A stretch of 64,000 nt of DNA, taken from the NCBI RefSeq assembly GCF_042743185.1, contig NZ_JBHYMS010000034.1:11756-75755 (forward strand), given 5' to 3'. Origin of the DNA: Inquilinus sp042743185 (GTDB lineage Bacteria; Pseudomonadota; Alphaproteobacteria; DSM-16000; Inquilinaceae). This document shows positions 1-9,086 of this stretch, in pieces. A program made the position numbers and the translations under genes. The notes under the pieces were generated by a model. The model saw only the letters and a program-made list of their open reading frames with translations. It did no database searches and was not told the DNA's origin. How positions within the stretch are numbered: the stretch's first letter is position 1; each line of letters opens with the position of its first letter.

Positions 1-86
1 CCGGAGAGTGCCCGGCCGCCCGTATCACGACCGCACGCCGCAAGCGCCAGCGCGGCCGCGAGCACGATCATGGTGGGTTTCAACAT
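1..86 (-). CDS. Lipoprotein N-terminus, cut by the window edge
   Basis: The reverse strand from base 86 reads MLKPTMIVLAAALALAACGR, a type II signal peptide with a lipobox (LAAC) whose cysteine would be lipidated. The 28 visible codons continue with a Gly-rich stretch and leave the window. A GGAG element nine bases upstream of the ATG supports this start; an in-frame ATG at 101 is an alternative. The mature part is not visible, so no function can be given. A small glycine-rich envelope lipoprotein is the simplest reading. Confidence 0.6.
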   Translation of the reverse strand, partial: MLKPTMIVLAAALALAACGRDTGGRALS

Positions 87-387
87 CGTCTTCGTCTCCA
101 TGCTCAAGCGCCGGTTGCAGCCGGGCACTTCACGTCGGAAAAAACGGGCCGTGCGACAGTTTGTTCCCATGCCCGGTGGTGACCAATTTGCGGTCCGGTA
201 ATGGCTTTTCCAAGGCTGCTGTCGTAAAACGCGGCCGCAGGCTGTCGTATCGTCTCGGCGCCGCAGTTGGAATCGCGCGGGGCTCGTTCCAGGATGGGCC
301 CAGGACAGGGCCGATGACGTCGGGGCAGGATATGAAGTCTAGGATTCCGGCCGACGCCGCTTCCCACCGCCGCCGGCCGCCGTCGCG
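87..387. other. Divergent intergenic region, no gene seen
   Basis: This 301-base stretch lies between the leftward lipoprotein and the rightward sensor kinase and must carry both promoters. I find no convincing -35/-10 pair, no terminator and no long repeat. A GGAAT...CGTT pair near 273-292 has the wrong spacing for an EcfG promoter. The reading frames crossing it have no recognisable protein signature. Confidence 0.5.
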
Positions 388-2067
388 ATGAACCTGCTGT
401 CGCGCCTGTTCCTGCTGGTCGCCCTCGCCGTCGTGCCCGGCATCGCGCTGCAGGGCTACAACGAGTACGCGCTGCGCATCGCCCGCACCAACGAGATCCA
501 GGACGACGCGATCCGCCTGGCCAACGTCGCCGCCGGGGCGCAGTTCCGCATCGTCGACGGGGTGCGCCAGCTGCTCGCGGCCATGGCCCGGGTGCCGGCG
601 ATCCGCGAGGGCCAGGGCGGCCGCTGCACCGAGGTGGTGGACGATCTGCGGTCGGAGGTGCCGAGCCTGAACGCCATCGCCGTGGTCGACGCCGACGGCA
701 ACCTGCTGTGCGGCGCCAACCACACCGCGGCGATCTCGGTCTCGGTCGGCCATCAGGGCTTCTTCCAGCGTGCGCGGGAGATCCGCGGCTTCGCCGTCGG
801 CGGCTTCGCCACCACCGATGCGGTCGGGGAGAAGGTGCTGCACGTCGCCTATCCGATCTTCGACGGCGACAGCTTCCAGGGCGCCGTGGTGGCGGCGCTC
901 AGCGTCGACGCCATGGCCGCGGCGATCAACATCGACACCGAATCGCGCAACGCGGTGATCATGATCACCGACCGCGCCGGGGTGGTGATGTCGCGCCTGC
1001 CCGGGCCGGACGGAACCTGGGTGGGCAAGCAGCTGCCGAACAAGTTCCTCGACCTCCTGGCGTCGCCGCAGGCCGGGTCGGTCAGCAGCGGCGCGATCGA
1101 CGACACCAGGCGCATCTACGGCTACGTGCCGATGCGGTCGGAGGAGCTGGACCTGTTCGTTCTGGTCGGCATCGACCAGGTGGCGGCCTTCGCCACCATC
1201 AACGCCGCGACCCAGCGCGGCATCGCCCTGATCGTCGCCGGCCTGCTGGTCTCGCTCGCCGCTGCCGGCATCGGCGGCCGGCTGTTCCTGCTGCGGCCGA
1301 TCGACCGGCTGCTGGCCGCCACCCGCGACTGGCAGCGCGGCCGCCTCGATGCCCGCGTCCGGCTGCGCCACGGCCGCGACGAATTCGGCCGCCTGGCCAC
1401 CGCCTTCGACGCCATGGCCGACAAGATCGAGGAGAACCTCAAGCAGAAGGACCTGCTGCTGCGCGAGATCAACCACCGGGTGATGAACAGCTTCCAGCTC
1501 CTGTCCAGCCTGTTCGGGCTGCAGGCGCGCCGGGCGCAGGATCCGGAGGCGAAGCACGCCCTGGCCGAGGCGAACGACCGGATCCAGGCCCTGGCCATCG
1601 TCCACCGCCGGCTCTACGCCAATGTCTCGGTCGACCGGGTCGAGGTGAAGGACTACCTGACCGGGCTGTGCGAGGACCTGTCGCGGGCGCTCCTGCCCGA
1701 GAACGGCGGCATCTCGATCATGGTCGAGGCGGCGCCGGCCGAGCTGCCGCCGTCGCGGATCGTGCCGATCGGGCTGATCGTCAACGAGCTGGTCACCAAT
1801 GCGGTGAAATACGCCTTTCCCGACCGTCGCGAGGGGCGGGTGGAGATCCGGTTCCAGCCGCGGGCGGAAGACGGCTGGCGGCTCGAGGTGGCCGACAACG
1901 GCGTCGGCCTGCCGGAGGGCAAGATGCCGGCGAATGGCAGCGGCCTCGGCATGATGGTGCTGCAGGCCCAGGTGCGCCAGCTCGACGCCGCCATCGACAT
2001 CGACAGCGGGGCCGCCGGCACCCGCTTCGTCATCGACATTCCGACCCAGCGCGACCCGGAGGTGTGA
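388..2067 (+). CDS. Membrane sensor histidine kinase, HisKA_2 type
   Basis: This 559-residue protein has an N-terminal transmembrane helix, a periplasmic Cache-like sensor domain (about residues 30-270), a second transmembrane helix near 275-300, a HAMP linker, a HisKA_2 dimerisation domain with the motif LLLREINHRVMN (phospho-acceptor His363), and a C-terminal HATPase domain with ELVTNAVKYA and DNGVGLP. HisKA_2 kinases differ from classical HisKA kinases and, in alphaproteobacteria, often feed the PhyR general stress pathway or single-receiver regulators. No cognate response regulator is adjacent. The stop codon overlaps the start of the downstream TPR gene (TGATG), so the two are co-translated. 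The ligand is unknown. Confidence 0.9.
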   Translation: MNLLSRLFLLVALAVVPGIALQGYNEYALRIARTNEIQDDAIRLANVAAGAQFRIVDGVRQLLAAMARVPAIREGQGGRCTEVVDDLRSEVPSLNAIAVVDADGNLLCGANHTAAISVSVGHQGFFQRAREIRGFAVGGFATTDAVGEKVLHVAYPIFDGDSFQGAVVAALSVDAMAAAINIDTESRNAVIMITDRAGVVMSRLPGPDGTWVGKQLPNKFLDLLASPQAGSVSSGAIDDTRRIYGYVPMRSEELDLFVLVGIDQVAAFATINAATQRGIALIVAGLLVSLAAAGIGGRLFLLRPIDRLLAATRDWQRGRLDARVRLRHGRDEFGRLATAFDAMADKIEENLKQKDLLLREINHRVMNSFQLLSSLFGLQARRAQDPEAKHALAEANDRIQALAIVHRRLYANVSVDRVEVKDYLTGLCEDLSRALLPENGGISIMVEAAPAELPPSRIVPIGLIVNELVTNAVKYAFPDRREGRVEIRFQPRAEDGWRLEVADNGVGLPEGKMPANGSGLGMMVLQAQVRQLDAAIDIDSGAAGTRFVIDIPTQRDPEV

Positions 2068-2561
2068 TGAGCGGCGAATCCGGCTGGGGGCAGCGGATGG
2101 CGGATCTCTGGGCCGCCTTCGACTCCCTCGATCCGGCCGACTTCCTGGCCCGGGTCGAGGCCTTGGCCGCCGAACGCCCGCCGGGCGATGCGGCCGCGCT
2201 GTTCGAACGCGCCTCGGCACATGATTCCTCCGGCCATGAGGCGCGGGCGGAGGCGCTGTACCGGCAGGCCCTGGCGGCCGGCCTGACCGGCCTGCGCCGC
2301 CGCCGCGCCGTGATCCAGCTGGCCAGCACGCTGCGCAACCTGGGCCGGGCGGAGGAAAGCGTGGCGCTGCTGGCCGCCGAGCGCGGCGCCGGCTCCGACG
2401 AGCTCGACGACGCGGTCGCCGCCTTCCTGGCCCTGGCGCTGGCCGACACCGGGCGGGAGCGGGAGGCGGCGGCGCTGGCCCTCGCCGCCCTGGCCCCCCA
2501 CCTGCCGCGCTACAACCGGTCCCTGGCGAACTACGCCCGGGCCCTGGCCGAGCGGCCTTAG
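2067..2561 (+). CDS. TPR-repeat protein coupled to the kinase
   Basis: This is a 164-residue, Ala/Leu/Arg-rich soluble protein predicted to be all helical. It has TPR-like segments such as EARAEALYRQALAAGL and LASTLRNLGRAEESVALL, resembling the small TPR_5 type. There is no signal peptide. The ATG overlaps the kinase stop, implying translational coupling and a scaffolding or modulating role for that kinase (inference). Its TAG stop overlaps the TAA stop of the convergent deacetylase gene by several bases, leaving no room for a terminator. Confidence 0.7.
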   Translation: MSGESGWGQRMADLWAAFDSLDPADFLARVEALAAERPPGDAAALFERASAHDSSGHEARAEALYRQALAAGLTGLRRRRAVIQLASTLRNLGRAEESVALLAAERGAGSDELDDAVAAFLALALADTGREREAAALALAALAPHLPRYNRSLANYARALAERP

Positions 2562-3595
2562 CGAGTCGCTCCCTCCAGCGCCTGCAGCAGGTTGGCGACG
2601 TTGACGCCCAGCGCATCGACGGCGTAGCCGCCCTCCATCACCGTCAGGGTCGGCACGCCGAGGCTGCGGCCCAGGATCTCGCCCATCCGGCTGAAATCGT
2701 CGCTGTTCAGCTTGAAGCGCGAGATCGGGTCCTCCTGGAAGGTGTCGGCGCCGAAGGACAGCACCACCGCGTCCGGCCCGTAGTCGCGGATCCGCGCCAG
2801 GGCGGCGTCCAGCGCCTCGCGGTAGCGGTCCCAGGTGGTGCCGAAGGGCATCGGCAGGTTCAGGGTGTAGCCCTCGCCCGCGCCCTCGCCGCGCTCCTCG
2901 GCATAACCGAGATAGTACGGGTACTCGACATTCGGATCGGCGTGCAGCGACACGAACAGCACGTCGTCGCGGCCGTAGAAGATCTCCTGCGTGCCGTTGC
3001 CGTGGTGATAGTCGATGTCCAGCACCGCGACCCGGGCGGCGCCGTTGTCGCGGAACCACTGCGCCGCCACCGCGGCGTTGTTGAAGAAGCAGTAGCCGCA
3101 ATAGACGTCGGTCGAGGCGTGGTGACCGGGCGGCCGGCACAGCGAGAACACGGGCCTGCCGTCGGCCGCCACCAGCTTCGCCCCGGTCAGCGCGACGTCG
3201 ACCGAGCTCAGCGCCGCGCGCCAGGTGCCGGCGGTGATCGGGGTGCCGCAGTCGCTGGCGTAGTAGCCGAGCCTGCCGTCGATCGAGGAGGGGACGATCT
3301 GGCGCATGTTGCGCACCGCCCAGTTGGTCGGCAGCGCGTCGATCTCGCCGTGCTCGGCCGTCCACTCGTCCCAGGCGGTCTCCAGGAAGCGGATGAAGCC
3401 GCGGTCGTGCACCCGGGCGATCGGGTCGGTGCCGAAGCGCTCCGGCGCCCGCACCTCGCCCAGGCCGACGGCCTTGATCCGCGCCAGGATGGTCTCGGCC
3501 CGCTCCGGCTTCTCCACCACCGGGATGAAATGGCCGCCGGTCAGCTCCACCTTGCCGTGCTGCAGCCGATGGTCCTCGGAATAGATCGTCAGCAT
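2558..3595 (-). CDS. Acetylpolyamine amidohydrolase (class II HDAC-like)
   Basis: This 345-residue zinc hydrolase of the histone-deacetylase superfamily removes acetyl groups from acetylated polyamines such as acetylputrescine or acetylspermidine in the cytoplasm. The signature residues are present: the catalytic pair His158-His159 in RPPGHHAS, zinc ligands Asp195 and His197 in DIDYHHGN and Asp284 in FGADTF, and the GGY tyrosine at 324. The zinc ligand numbering is the same as I recall for Mycoplana ramosa APAH. The ATG at 3595 starts the conserved MLTIYSEDH N-terminus. The longer reading frame upstream is antisense to the antiporter region and is rejected. Confidence 0.88.
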   Translation of the reverse strand: MLTIYSEDHRLQHGKVELTGGHFIPVVEKPERAETILARIKAVGLGEVRAPERFGTDPIARVHDRGFIRFLETAWDEWTAEHGEIDALPTNWAVRNMRQIVPSSIDGRLGYYASDCGTPITAGTWRAALSSVDVALTGAKLVAADGRPVFSLCRPPGHHASTDVYCGYCFFNNAAVAAQWFRDNGAARVAVLDIDYHHGNGTQEIFYGRDDVLFVSLHADPNVEYPYYLGYAEERGEGAGEGYTLNLPMPFGTTWDRYREALDAALARIRDYGPDAVVLSFGADTFQEDPISRFKLNSDDFSRMGEILGRSLGVPTLTVMEGGYAVDALGVNVANLLQALEGATR

Positions 3596-3666
3596 CGCGT
3601 CCCCGCTTGGTCCCTGTCGCCGGCGACAGTAGCGGATCGATGGCGGGGCCGGAACCGGCGAACGCG

Positions 3667-5544
3667 CTATTCCGGCCGGCCGGCCGGTGCCGTCTCGTCG
3701 GGCGGGGGAGGCTCCGTCACCGGGGCCGGAGGCGAGCGCCGGGCGCGGCGCTGGCGCAGCCAGCCGCGGATCCAGGCGGCGATCTCCGACAGGTTCTGGA
3801 ACACCGGCAGCTTCGGCTGGGCGCCGCGGCTCGGCTCCAGCGCCAGCCCGACCTCGGTCACCTCGTTCTCGTCGTCGACCGCGCGGACGATCAGCTCGAC
3901 CCCGCCCACCGGCAGCCGGTCGCCGACCTCGACCCGGCCGCCGAAGCCGTCCTGCAGGAAGGCGCCGACGGTGCGGGGCTCGGCCGGGTCGGGCAGGGCG
4001 AAGCCGTAGCTCTCCGCCACCTCGGCCAGCGGCGCTTCGGCGTGCAGGGTGAAGTCGCCGAAGAAGTCGCGGTCGTCCTCGGCCAGCCGGGCCGGGGTGG
4101 CGAACAGCCGGTCCAGCAGGCGCACCTGCTGCGGCGGGGTGAAGATGTAGACCTGGTCGCCCGTCTGCAGCCGCCCGGCATGGTGGATGTCGACCGACTG
4201 GCCGTCGCGCACGATCAGCGCCGGCCGGGCCCAGCGCGGGATGCGCTCGCCGCGCGCCACCGGGCTCTGCGCCGCGATGCGGTAGACCACCAGCTCGTGG
4301 TTGGCGCGGCCCGGCAGCTCCAGCTCGACGCGGTCGACCGGGCCGATCCGCGGCGGCACGATCAGGCCCAGCCACCTGGCCAGCGGCCGGATGGTCCAGC
4401 CCTGCAGCAGCAGCGAGACGATCACCACCAGGAAGACTCCGTTGAACATCGTCCGCCCGTCCGGCAGCTGCGCGATCAGCGGCAGGATGGCCAGCAGGAT
4501 CGACACCGCGCCCCGCAGCCCGACCCAGGCGACGAAGGTGGTCTCGTTGCGCGAGAAGCCGTAGGGCAGCAGGCACAGCCAGACCGCGATCGGCCGGGCC
4601 ACGAAGGTCAGCGCCAGGGCCACGGCCAGCGCCGGCAGGGCAACGGCTGGGAACTGCGACGGCGTGGCCAGGAGGCCGAGGGTCAGGAACATGCAGATCT
4701 GGGCCAGCCAGGTCATGCCGCTCTGGAACCGGCGCAGCAGGGCGGAGGCGCGCAGCGTGGCGTTGCCGGCGACTAGGCCGGCGACGTAGACGGCGACGAA
4801 GCCCGACCCCTCCAGCATGCCGGTGGCGGCGAAGATCAGGAGGGCGAGGCTCAGCACGACCACCGGGTACAGGCCGGGATCGAGGCTGACCCGGTTGATC
4901 ACGCGCACGATCAGGAAGCCGCCGGCCAGGCCGAAGGCAATGCCGATGCCGGCCTGCACCGCGAACGTCGTGACCAGCGACCAGGTCAGGGTCTCCGCCC
5001 CGGTGCCCAGGCGCGCCGCCTCGACCAGCGCCAGCGTCAGGAAGATCGCGATCGGGTCGTTGCTGCCGGATTCGATCTCGAGGGTCGAGCGCATGCGGTC
5101 GCGCAGGGTGATACCGCCGACCCGCAGCAGGAAGAACACGGCAGCGGCGTCGGTCGAGCTGACGATGGCGCCGGTCAGCAGCGATTCGGTCCAGCCGAAG
5201 CCGAAGGCGTTGCGGGCGGCCACGGCGACGATGCCGGTCGTCAGCAGCACCCCGGCGGTGGCCAGGGTGAGGGCTGGCGCGGCGGCGGCGCGGAAGCTCT
5301 GCAGCCGCGTCTCGAAGCCGCTGTCGAACAGGATCAGGGCCAGGGCGACGCTGCCGATGAAATAGGCCGCGGGCGCGTCGTCGAAATGGATCTTGCCGAT
5401 GCCGTCCTCGCCGGCGCCGAGGCCGACCGCGAGGAACACCAGCAGCAGGGGGGCGCCGACCCGGAAGGAGATCAGGCTGGTGAAGACGCTGAGCGCAATG
5501 AGTCCCGCCGCGACGAGAATGGCGAGGTTCATCGCCTCGATCAT
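3667..5544 (-). CDS. CPA-type K+/H+ (Na+/H+) antiporter, NhaP2-like
   Basis: This is a 625-residue inner-membrane cation/proton antiporter. About 12-13 transmembrane helices fill residues 1-395, with the ion-site segment GAIVSSTDAAAVFFLLR. A cytoplasmic tail follows with a TrkA_C-like domain (about 400-480, RADGQSVDIHHAGRLQTGDQVYIF-like region) and a CorC/HlyC-like end region. This is the layout of NhaP2/CvrA potassium/proton antiporters. An AGGAAGAGAC element precedes the ATG at 5544; a second in-frame ATG lies at 5532. It probably controls cytoplasmic K+ and pH. Whether K+ or Na+ is preferred cannot be read from sequence. Confidence 0.88.
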   Translation of the reverse strand: MIEAMNLAILVAAGLIALSVFTSLISFRVGAPLLLVFLAVGLGAGEDGIGKIHFDDAPAAYFIGSVALALILFDSGFETRLQSFRAAAAPALTLATAGVLLTTGIVAVAARNAFGFGWTESLLTGAIVSSTDAAAVFFLLRVGGITLRDRMRSTLEIESGSNDPIAIFLTLALVEAARLGTGAETLTWSLVTTFAVQAGIGIAFGLAGGFLIVRVINRVSLDPGLYPVVVLSLALLIFAATGMLEGSGFVAVYVAGLVAGNATLRASALLRRFQSGMTWLAQICMFLTLGLLATPSQFPAVALPALAVALALTFVARPIAVWLCLLPYGFSRNETTFVAWVGLRGAVSILLAILPLIAQLPDGRTMFNGVFLVVIVSLLLQGWTIRPLARWLGLIVPPRIGPVDRVELELPGRANHELVVYRIAAQSPVARGERIPRWARPALIVRDGQSVDIHHAGRLQTGDQVYIFTPPQQVRLLDRLFATPARLAEDDRDFFGDFTLHAEAPLAEVAESYGFALPDPAEPRTVGAFLQDGFGGRVEVGDRLPVGGVELIVRAVDDENEVTEVGLALEPSRGAQPKLPVFQNLSEIAAWIRGWLRQRRARRSPPAPVTEPPPPDETAPAGRPE

Positions 5545-5689
5545 CGGTGTCTCTTCCTCATTCCGGGGGTCGCGGCCGCGGCCGCGCGACTCGCCTCCTG
5601 CAATTCACCCGAGAAAGGTGACGGAAATCGGGCCCGATGGCGAGATCCCTGCTCGGTCCGGTGCCTTCACCGCGAGCCGGCCGTGCCGG

Positions 5690-6877
5690 TCAGGACAAGA
5701 GTTCGACCGCGCTGCGGACCAGGGCGGCGGCACCCAGGCCGATGCAGCGCTCGTCGGGCTGATAGTCGGAGTTGTGCAGGTGGTCGTTGCGGCCGGGCTG
5801 GGCGGCGCCGACCCGCAGGTGGAAGGACGGCACCCGCTCGGAGAAGAAGGCGAAGTCCTCGGCGCCGAAGCCGGGGGCGGTCTCGTGCACCACGTCGCCG
5901 AACTGCGCCCGCACCGCGGCGACCGACGCCTCCAGCACGCGGCCGTCATTCATCAGCGGCGGCACGCCCAGCTGGTAGTCCAGCGCGCAGGTCACGCCCT
6001 GGGTCAGCTCGATGCCCTGCACGATCCGGCGGATCGCCGCCTCCGCCGCGGCCCGCGCCTCGGGCGACCGGGCCCGCACCGTGCCGCGCAGGGTGCAGGT
6101 GTCGGGGATGATGTTGTGGGTGGCGCCGCCGGCGATGCTGCCGACCGTCACCACCGCGCCCTGGGCCGGGTCGATGGTCCGCGACACCACGGTCTGCAGC
6201 TGGGTCACCAGATAGGCCGCGGCGACGATCGGGTCGGCGGCGTCCTGCGGCCGCGCGGCATGGCCGGACCGGCCGCGCACGGTGATGTCGAAGGTGTCGG
6301 CCGAGGCGGTGCTGGCGCCGCGGAGATAGCCGAACTGGCCGATCGGCATGGTCGGGCTGTTGTGGAAGGCCAGGGCCAGGTCGGCGCCGTCCGCTGCGCC
6401 GTCGGCGATCATCGCCGCGGCGCCGCTCTCCGGCGTCTCCTCGGCCGGCTGGAACACCAGCCGCACCGATCCACGCAGCCGCGGCGCCAGGTCCTTCAGC
6501 ACGGCGCCGACGCCGATCAGCGTCGCGGTGTGGATGTCATGGCCGCAGGCATGCATCTTGCCGGGCACGGTGCTGGCGAAGGGCAGGCCCGTCATCTCCT
6601 GGATCGGCAGCGCGTCCATGTCGGCGCGGATCAAGAGGCAGGGGCCGGGGGCGCCGCCCTCGATCTCGGCGACGATGCCGGTGCGGCCGATCCCGGTGCG
6701 GTAGGGGATGCCCAGCCTGTCGAGCTCCGCCGCCACCACGCCGGCGGTGCGCTGGACCTCGAAGCCGATCTCGGGATGGGCATGGATGTCGCGCCGCACC
6801 TCGACCAGGCCGGGGGCGATCGCCTCGACCGCCGTGTCGATCGAGGCGCCGATGTCGTTGATGCCGCGCGTGTCCAT
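5690..6877 (-). CDS. M20 family amidohydrolase (hippurate hydrolase-like)
   Basis: This 395-residue M20D metallopeptidase-family enzyme would hydrolyse N-acyl or amide bonds of amino-acid conjugates in the cytoplasm. Visible motifs are RRDIHAHPEIGFE near the start, IRADMDALPIQE, the metal-site HACGHDIHTATLIG and FQPAEETPESGA. The ATG at 6877 is chosen because conserved sequence begins just after it and GGGGAG lies about ten bases upstream; the longer frame back to 7024 adds unconserved residues. It is divergent from the ketopantoate-reductase-like gene. Substrate could be hippurate, N-acyl amino acids or an auxin conjugate. Confidence 0.88.
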   Translation of the reverse strand: MDTRGINDIGASIDTAVEAIAPGLVEVRRDIHAHPEIGFEVQRTAGVVAAELDRLGIPYRTGIGRTGIVAEIEGGAPGPCLLIRADMDALPIQEMTGLPFASTVPGKMHACGHDIHTATLIGVGAVLKDLAPRLRGSVRLVFQPAEETPESGAAAMIADGAADGADLALAFHNSPTMPIGQFGYLRGASTASADTFDITVRGRSGHAARPQDAADPIVAAAYLVTQLQTVVSRTIDPAQGAVVTVGSIAGGATHNIIPDTCTLRGTVRARSPEARAAAEAAIRRIVQGIELTQGVTCALDYQLGVPPLMNDGRVLEASVAAVRAQFGDVVHETAPGFGAEDFAFFSERVPSFHLRVGAAQPGRNDHLHNSDYQPDERCIGLGAAALVRSAVELLS

Positions 6878-7080
6878 GGACGGTGAGCTCCCCTCGGTCC
6901 GGAAGGATGACGTCGTGCCGAGGGCGGCATGGCCGGCCGGGCTGACGAGAATCGAGTCATTGCACCCGAAGGGACAGGCGTCCACCCCCGCAATTCGCAG
7001 CCCAGACAGCGCCTTTACATCCAACGGGGCGGACCCCAGCTTGGCCGGGGTGGGGCGCGACGGGCAGAACGGAGCGAGCG

Positions 7081-8004
7081 ATGCGATTGTTGGTTGTCGG
7101 CGCCGGCGCGACCGGCGGGTACTTCGGCGGCCGGCTGGCCCAGGCCGGCCGCGACGTGACTTTCCTGGTGCGGCCTGGCCGCGCCGCCGCGTTGCGGGCG
7201 CAGGGCCTGCGCATCGTCAGCCCGCATGGCGACGTCACCCTGGCGCCGCGGCTGGCCACCGCCGACGCGGTCGACGGCCCCTATGACGTCGTGCTGCTGG
7301 CGGTGAAGGCCTATGGCCTGGCCGGGGCGATGGCCGATCTCGCCCCCGCCGTCGGGCCGGAGACCATGATCCTGCCGCTCTTGAACGGCATGCGGCACAT
7401 GGATCTGCTGTCGGCACGCTTCGGCTCCGCTGCGGTGCTGGGCGGCGTGTGCAAGATCGCCGGCACGGTCGATGCCGAAGGCCGGATCGTGCAGCTCGCC
7501 GGGTTCCACGAGCTGGCCTATGGCGAGCGGGACGGCACGCCCTCGGCCCGTACCGACCGGCTCGATTCGGTGCTGCGCGGCGCCGGCTTCGACGCCCGGC
7601 TGACGCCCGGGATCGAGCGCGAGATGTGGGAGAAATGGGTGATGCTGGCGGCCTTGGGCGGCATCACCTGCCTGATGCGCGGCAGCACCGGCGAGGTCGT
7701 GGCCGCGCCCGGCGGCGCCGATTTCGCCGGCCGCTTCCTGGACGAGGTGGTGGCGGTGGTGAAGGCGGCCGGGACGCCGCCCGGCGCCGCTTTCCTGGCC
7801 AGCACCCGCGCCTTCCTGACCGAGCCGGGGGCCGGCCGGACCTCGTCGATGTACCGCGACCTGCAGCAGGGCGCGCCGATCGAGGCCGACCAGATCATCG
7901 GCGACCTGCTGGCCCGCGGCCGGGCCGCGGGGATCGACACGCCGCTCCTGGCCCTGGCCGCGACCCATCTCGCGGTCTATCAGCGCCGCCTGGCCGGCGG
8001 CTAG
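7081..8004 (+). CDS. panE: 2-dehydropantoate 2-reductase family protein
   Basis: This 307-residue NADPH-dependent reductase family member is expected to convert ketopantoate to pantoate for coenzyme A synthesis. It opens with a Rossmann motif (VVGAGATGGYFGGRLA), has the LLNGMRHMD segment typical of ApbA/PanE, the conserved lysine in EMWEKWVMLA, and the C-terminal EADQIIGDLLARG signature. The ATG at 7081 follows GGAGCGAGCG. Its last four bases overlap the convergent pyrD stop. PanE paralogs with other 2-oxoacid substrates are common, so the pantothenate role is probable rather than certain. Confidence 0.82.
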   Translation: MRLLVVGAGATGGYFGGRLAQAGRDVTFLVRPGRAAALRAQGLRIVSPHGDVTLAPRLATADAVDGPYDVVLLAVKAYGLAGAMADLAPAVGPETMILPLLNGMRHMDLLSARFGSAAVLGGVCKIAGTVDAEGRIVQLAGFHELAYGERDGTPSARTDRLDSVLRGAGFDARLTPGIEREMWEKWVMLAALGGITCLMRGSTGEVVAAPGGADFAGRFLDEVVAVVKAAGTPPGAAFLASTRAFLTEPGAGRTSSMYRDLQQGAPIEADQIIGDLLARGRAAGIDTPLLALAATHLAVYQRRLAGG

Positions 8005-9086
8005 CGCAGATCGGCGCCGACCGCCTCGGCGACCGAGCGGAAGCCGTCGGCGCGCAGCCGGCCGGCCAAGTCGCGCTTGATCTCGCCGACCAGGCCGGGG
8101 CCGCGATAGGCGAGCGCGGTGTAGAGCTGCACCAGGCTGGCGCCGGCGCGGATCTTGGCATAGGCGTCGGCGCCGCTGGCCACGCCGCCGACGCCGACCA
8201 GCGGCAGCCGCCCGGCCACCAGCTTCGCCACCCGCCGCAGCACCGCGGTCGAGGGCTGCATCAGCGGCTTGCCGCTCAGCCCTCCGGGCTCGCCGGCCAG
8301 GTCCGGCGGCAGCCCCGCCGGGCGGGCGATGGTGGTGTTGGACACGATCAGCCCGTCGATGCCGGCGGCCAGCGCCACCTCGGCCACATCCTCCAGGTCC
8401 TCCGGCGTCAGGTCGGGGGCGATCTTGACCAGGATCGGCGGCCGCGCCGTGCCCTCGGCCCGCGCCGCGGTGGCGGCGGCCAGCAGGCGCTGCAGCGGCT
8501 CGCGGCTCTGCATCGCCCGCAGCCCCGGCGTGTTGGGCGACGAGATGTTGACGACGAGGTAGTCGGCCAGCCGGGCGAAGGCGCGGATGCCGGCGGCATA
8601 GTCGGCCTCCGGGTCGCGGCTGTCCTTGTTGCGGCCGACATTGACGCCCAGAAGGCCTGGGAGGCCCCCCGGGCCTGGGGCTGCGGCGCCGTCAGCGAGG
8701 CGCGCCTCCAGCCGGGCCACGGCGGCGGCGTGGCCGCGGTTGTTGAAGCCGTAGCGGTTGATCAGCGCCTGCTGGTCCGGCAGCCGGAAGGCGCGCGGCC
8801 GCGGATTGCCGGGCTGGGCCCGCGGCGTGACGCTGCCGATCTCGACGAAGCCGAGGCCCAGCCGCAGCATCGGATCCACCACCTCGGCGTCCTTGTCGAA
8901 GCCGGCGGCGAGGCCGATCGGGTTGGCGAAATCGCGGCCCCACAGCCGCACCGCCAGGACCGGGTCGTCGGGCTCGCCGGCGACCGGCCCGAGGCCGAGC
9001 TTCAGCGCGGTGATGGTGGCCCGGTGCGCCGTCTCGGGCGGCAGCGCCTTCAGCACCGGCGCGGCCAGGGCGAAGAGGCGGCTCAC
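8001..9086 (-). CDS. pyrD: Dihydroorotate dehydrogenase (quinone), class 2
   Basis: This 361-residue FMN enzyme oxidises dihydroorotate to orotate in pyrimidine synthesis and passes electrons to quinone at the inner membrane. Class 2 features are the N-terminal hydrophobic membrane-binding helices (LFALAAPVLKALPPETAH), the NRYGFNNRGH signature, the catalytic serine in NISSPNTPGLR, and the FMN phosphate site near GVGGVASGADA. A short Pro/Gly-rich insertion (about residues 130-145) is unusual but in frame. The start overlaps the stop of the upstream DUF952 gene by four bases, so the two form an operon. Confidence 0.95.
   Translation of the reverse strand: MSRLFALAAPVLKALPPETAHRATITALKLGLGPVAGEPDDPVLAVRLWGRDFANPIGLAAGFDKDAEVVDPMLRLGLGFVEIGSVTPRAQPGNPRPRAFRLPDQQALINRYGFNNRGHAAAVARLEARLADGAAAPGPGGLPGLLGVNVGRNKDSRDPEADYAAGIRAFARLADYLVVNISSPNTPGLRAMQSREPLQRLLAAATAARAEGTARPPILVKIAPDLTPEDLEDVAEVALAAGIDGLIVSNTTIARPAGLPPDLAGEPGGLSGKPLMQPSTAVLRRVAKLVAGRLPLVGVGGVASGADAYAKIRAGASLVQLYTALAYRGPGLVGEIKRDLAGRLRADGFRSVAEAVGADLR

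Noticed and set aside
273..292. GGAAT...CGTT pair before the first kinase gene as an EcfG promoter
   Set aside because: The spacer is about 11 bases rather than 16-17.
130..2616. An 828-codon frame on the minus strand
   Set aside because: Arg/Pro/Gly-rich low-complexity translation, antisense to the convincing HisKA_2 kinase and TPR genes.
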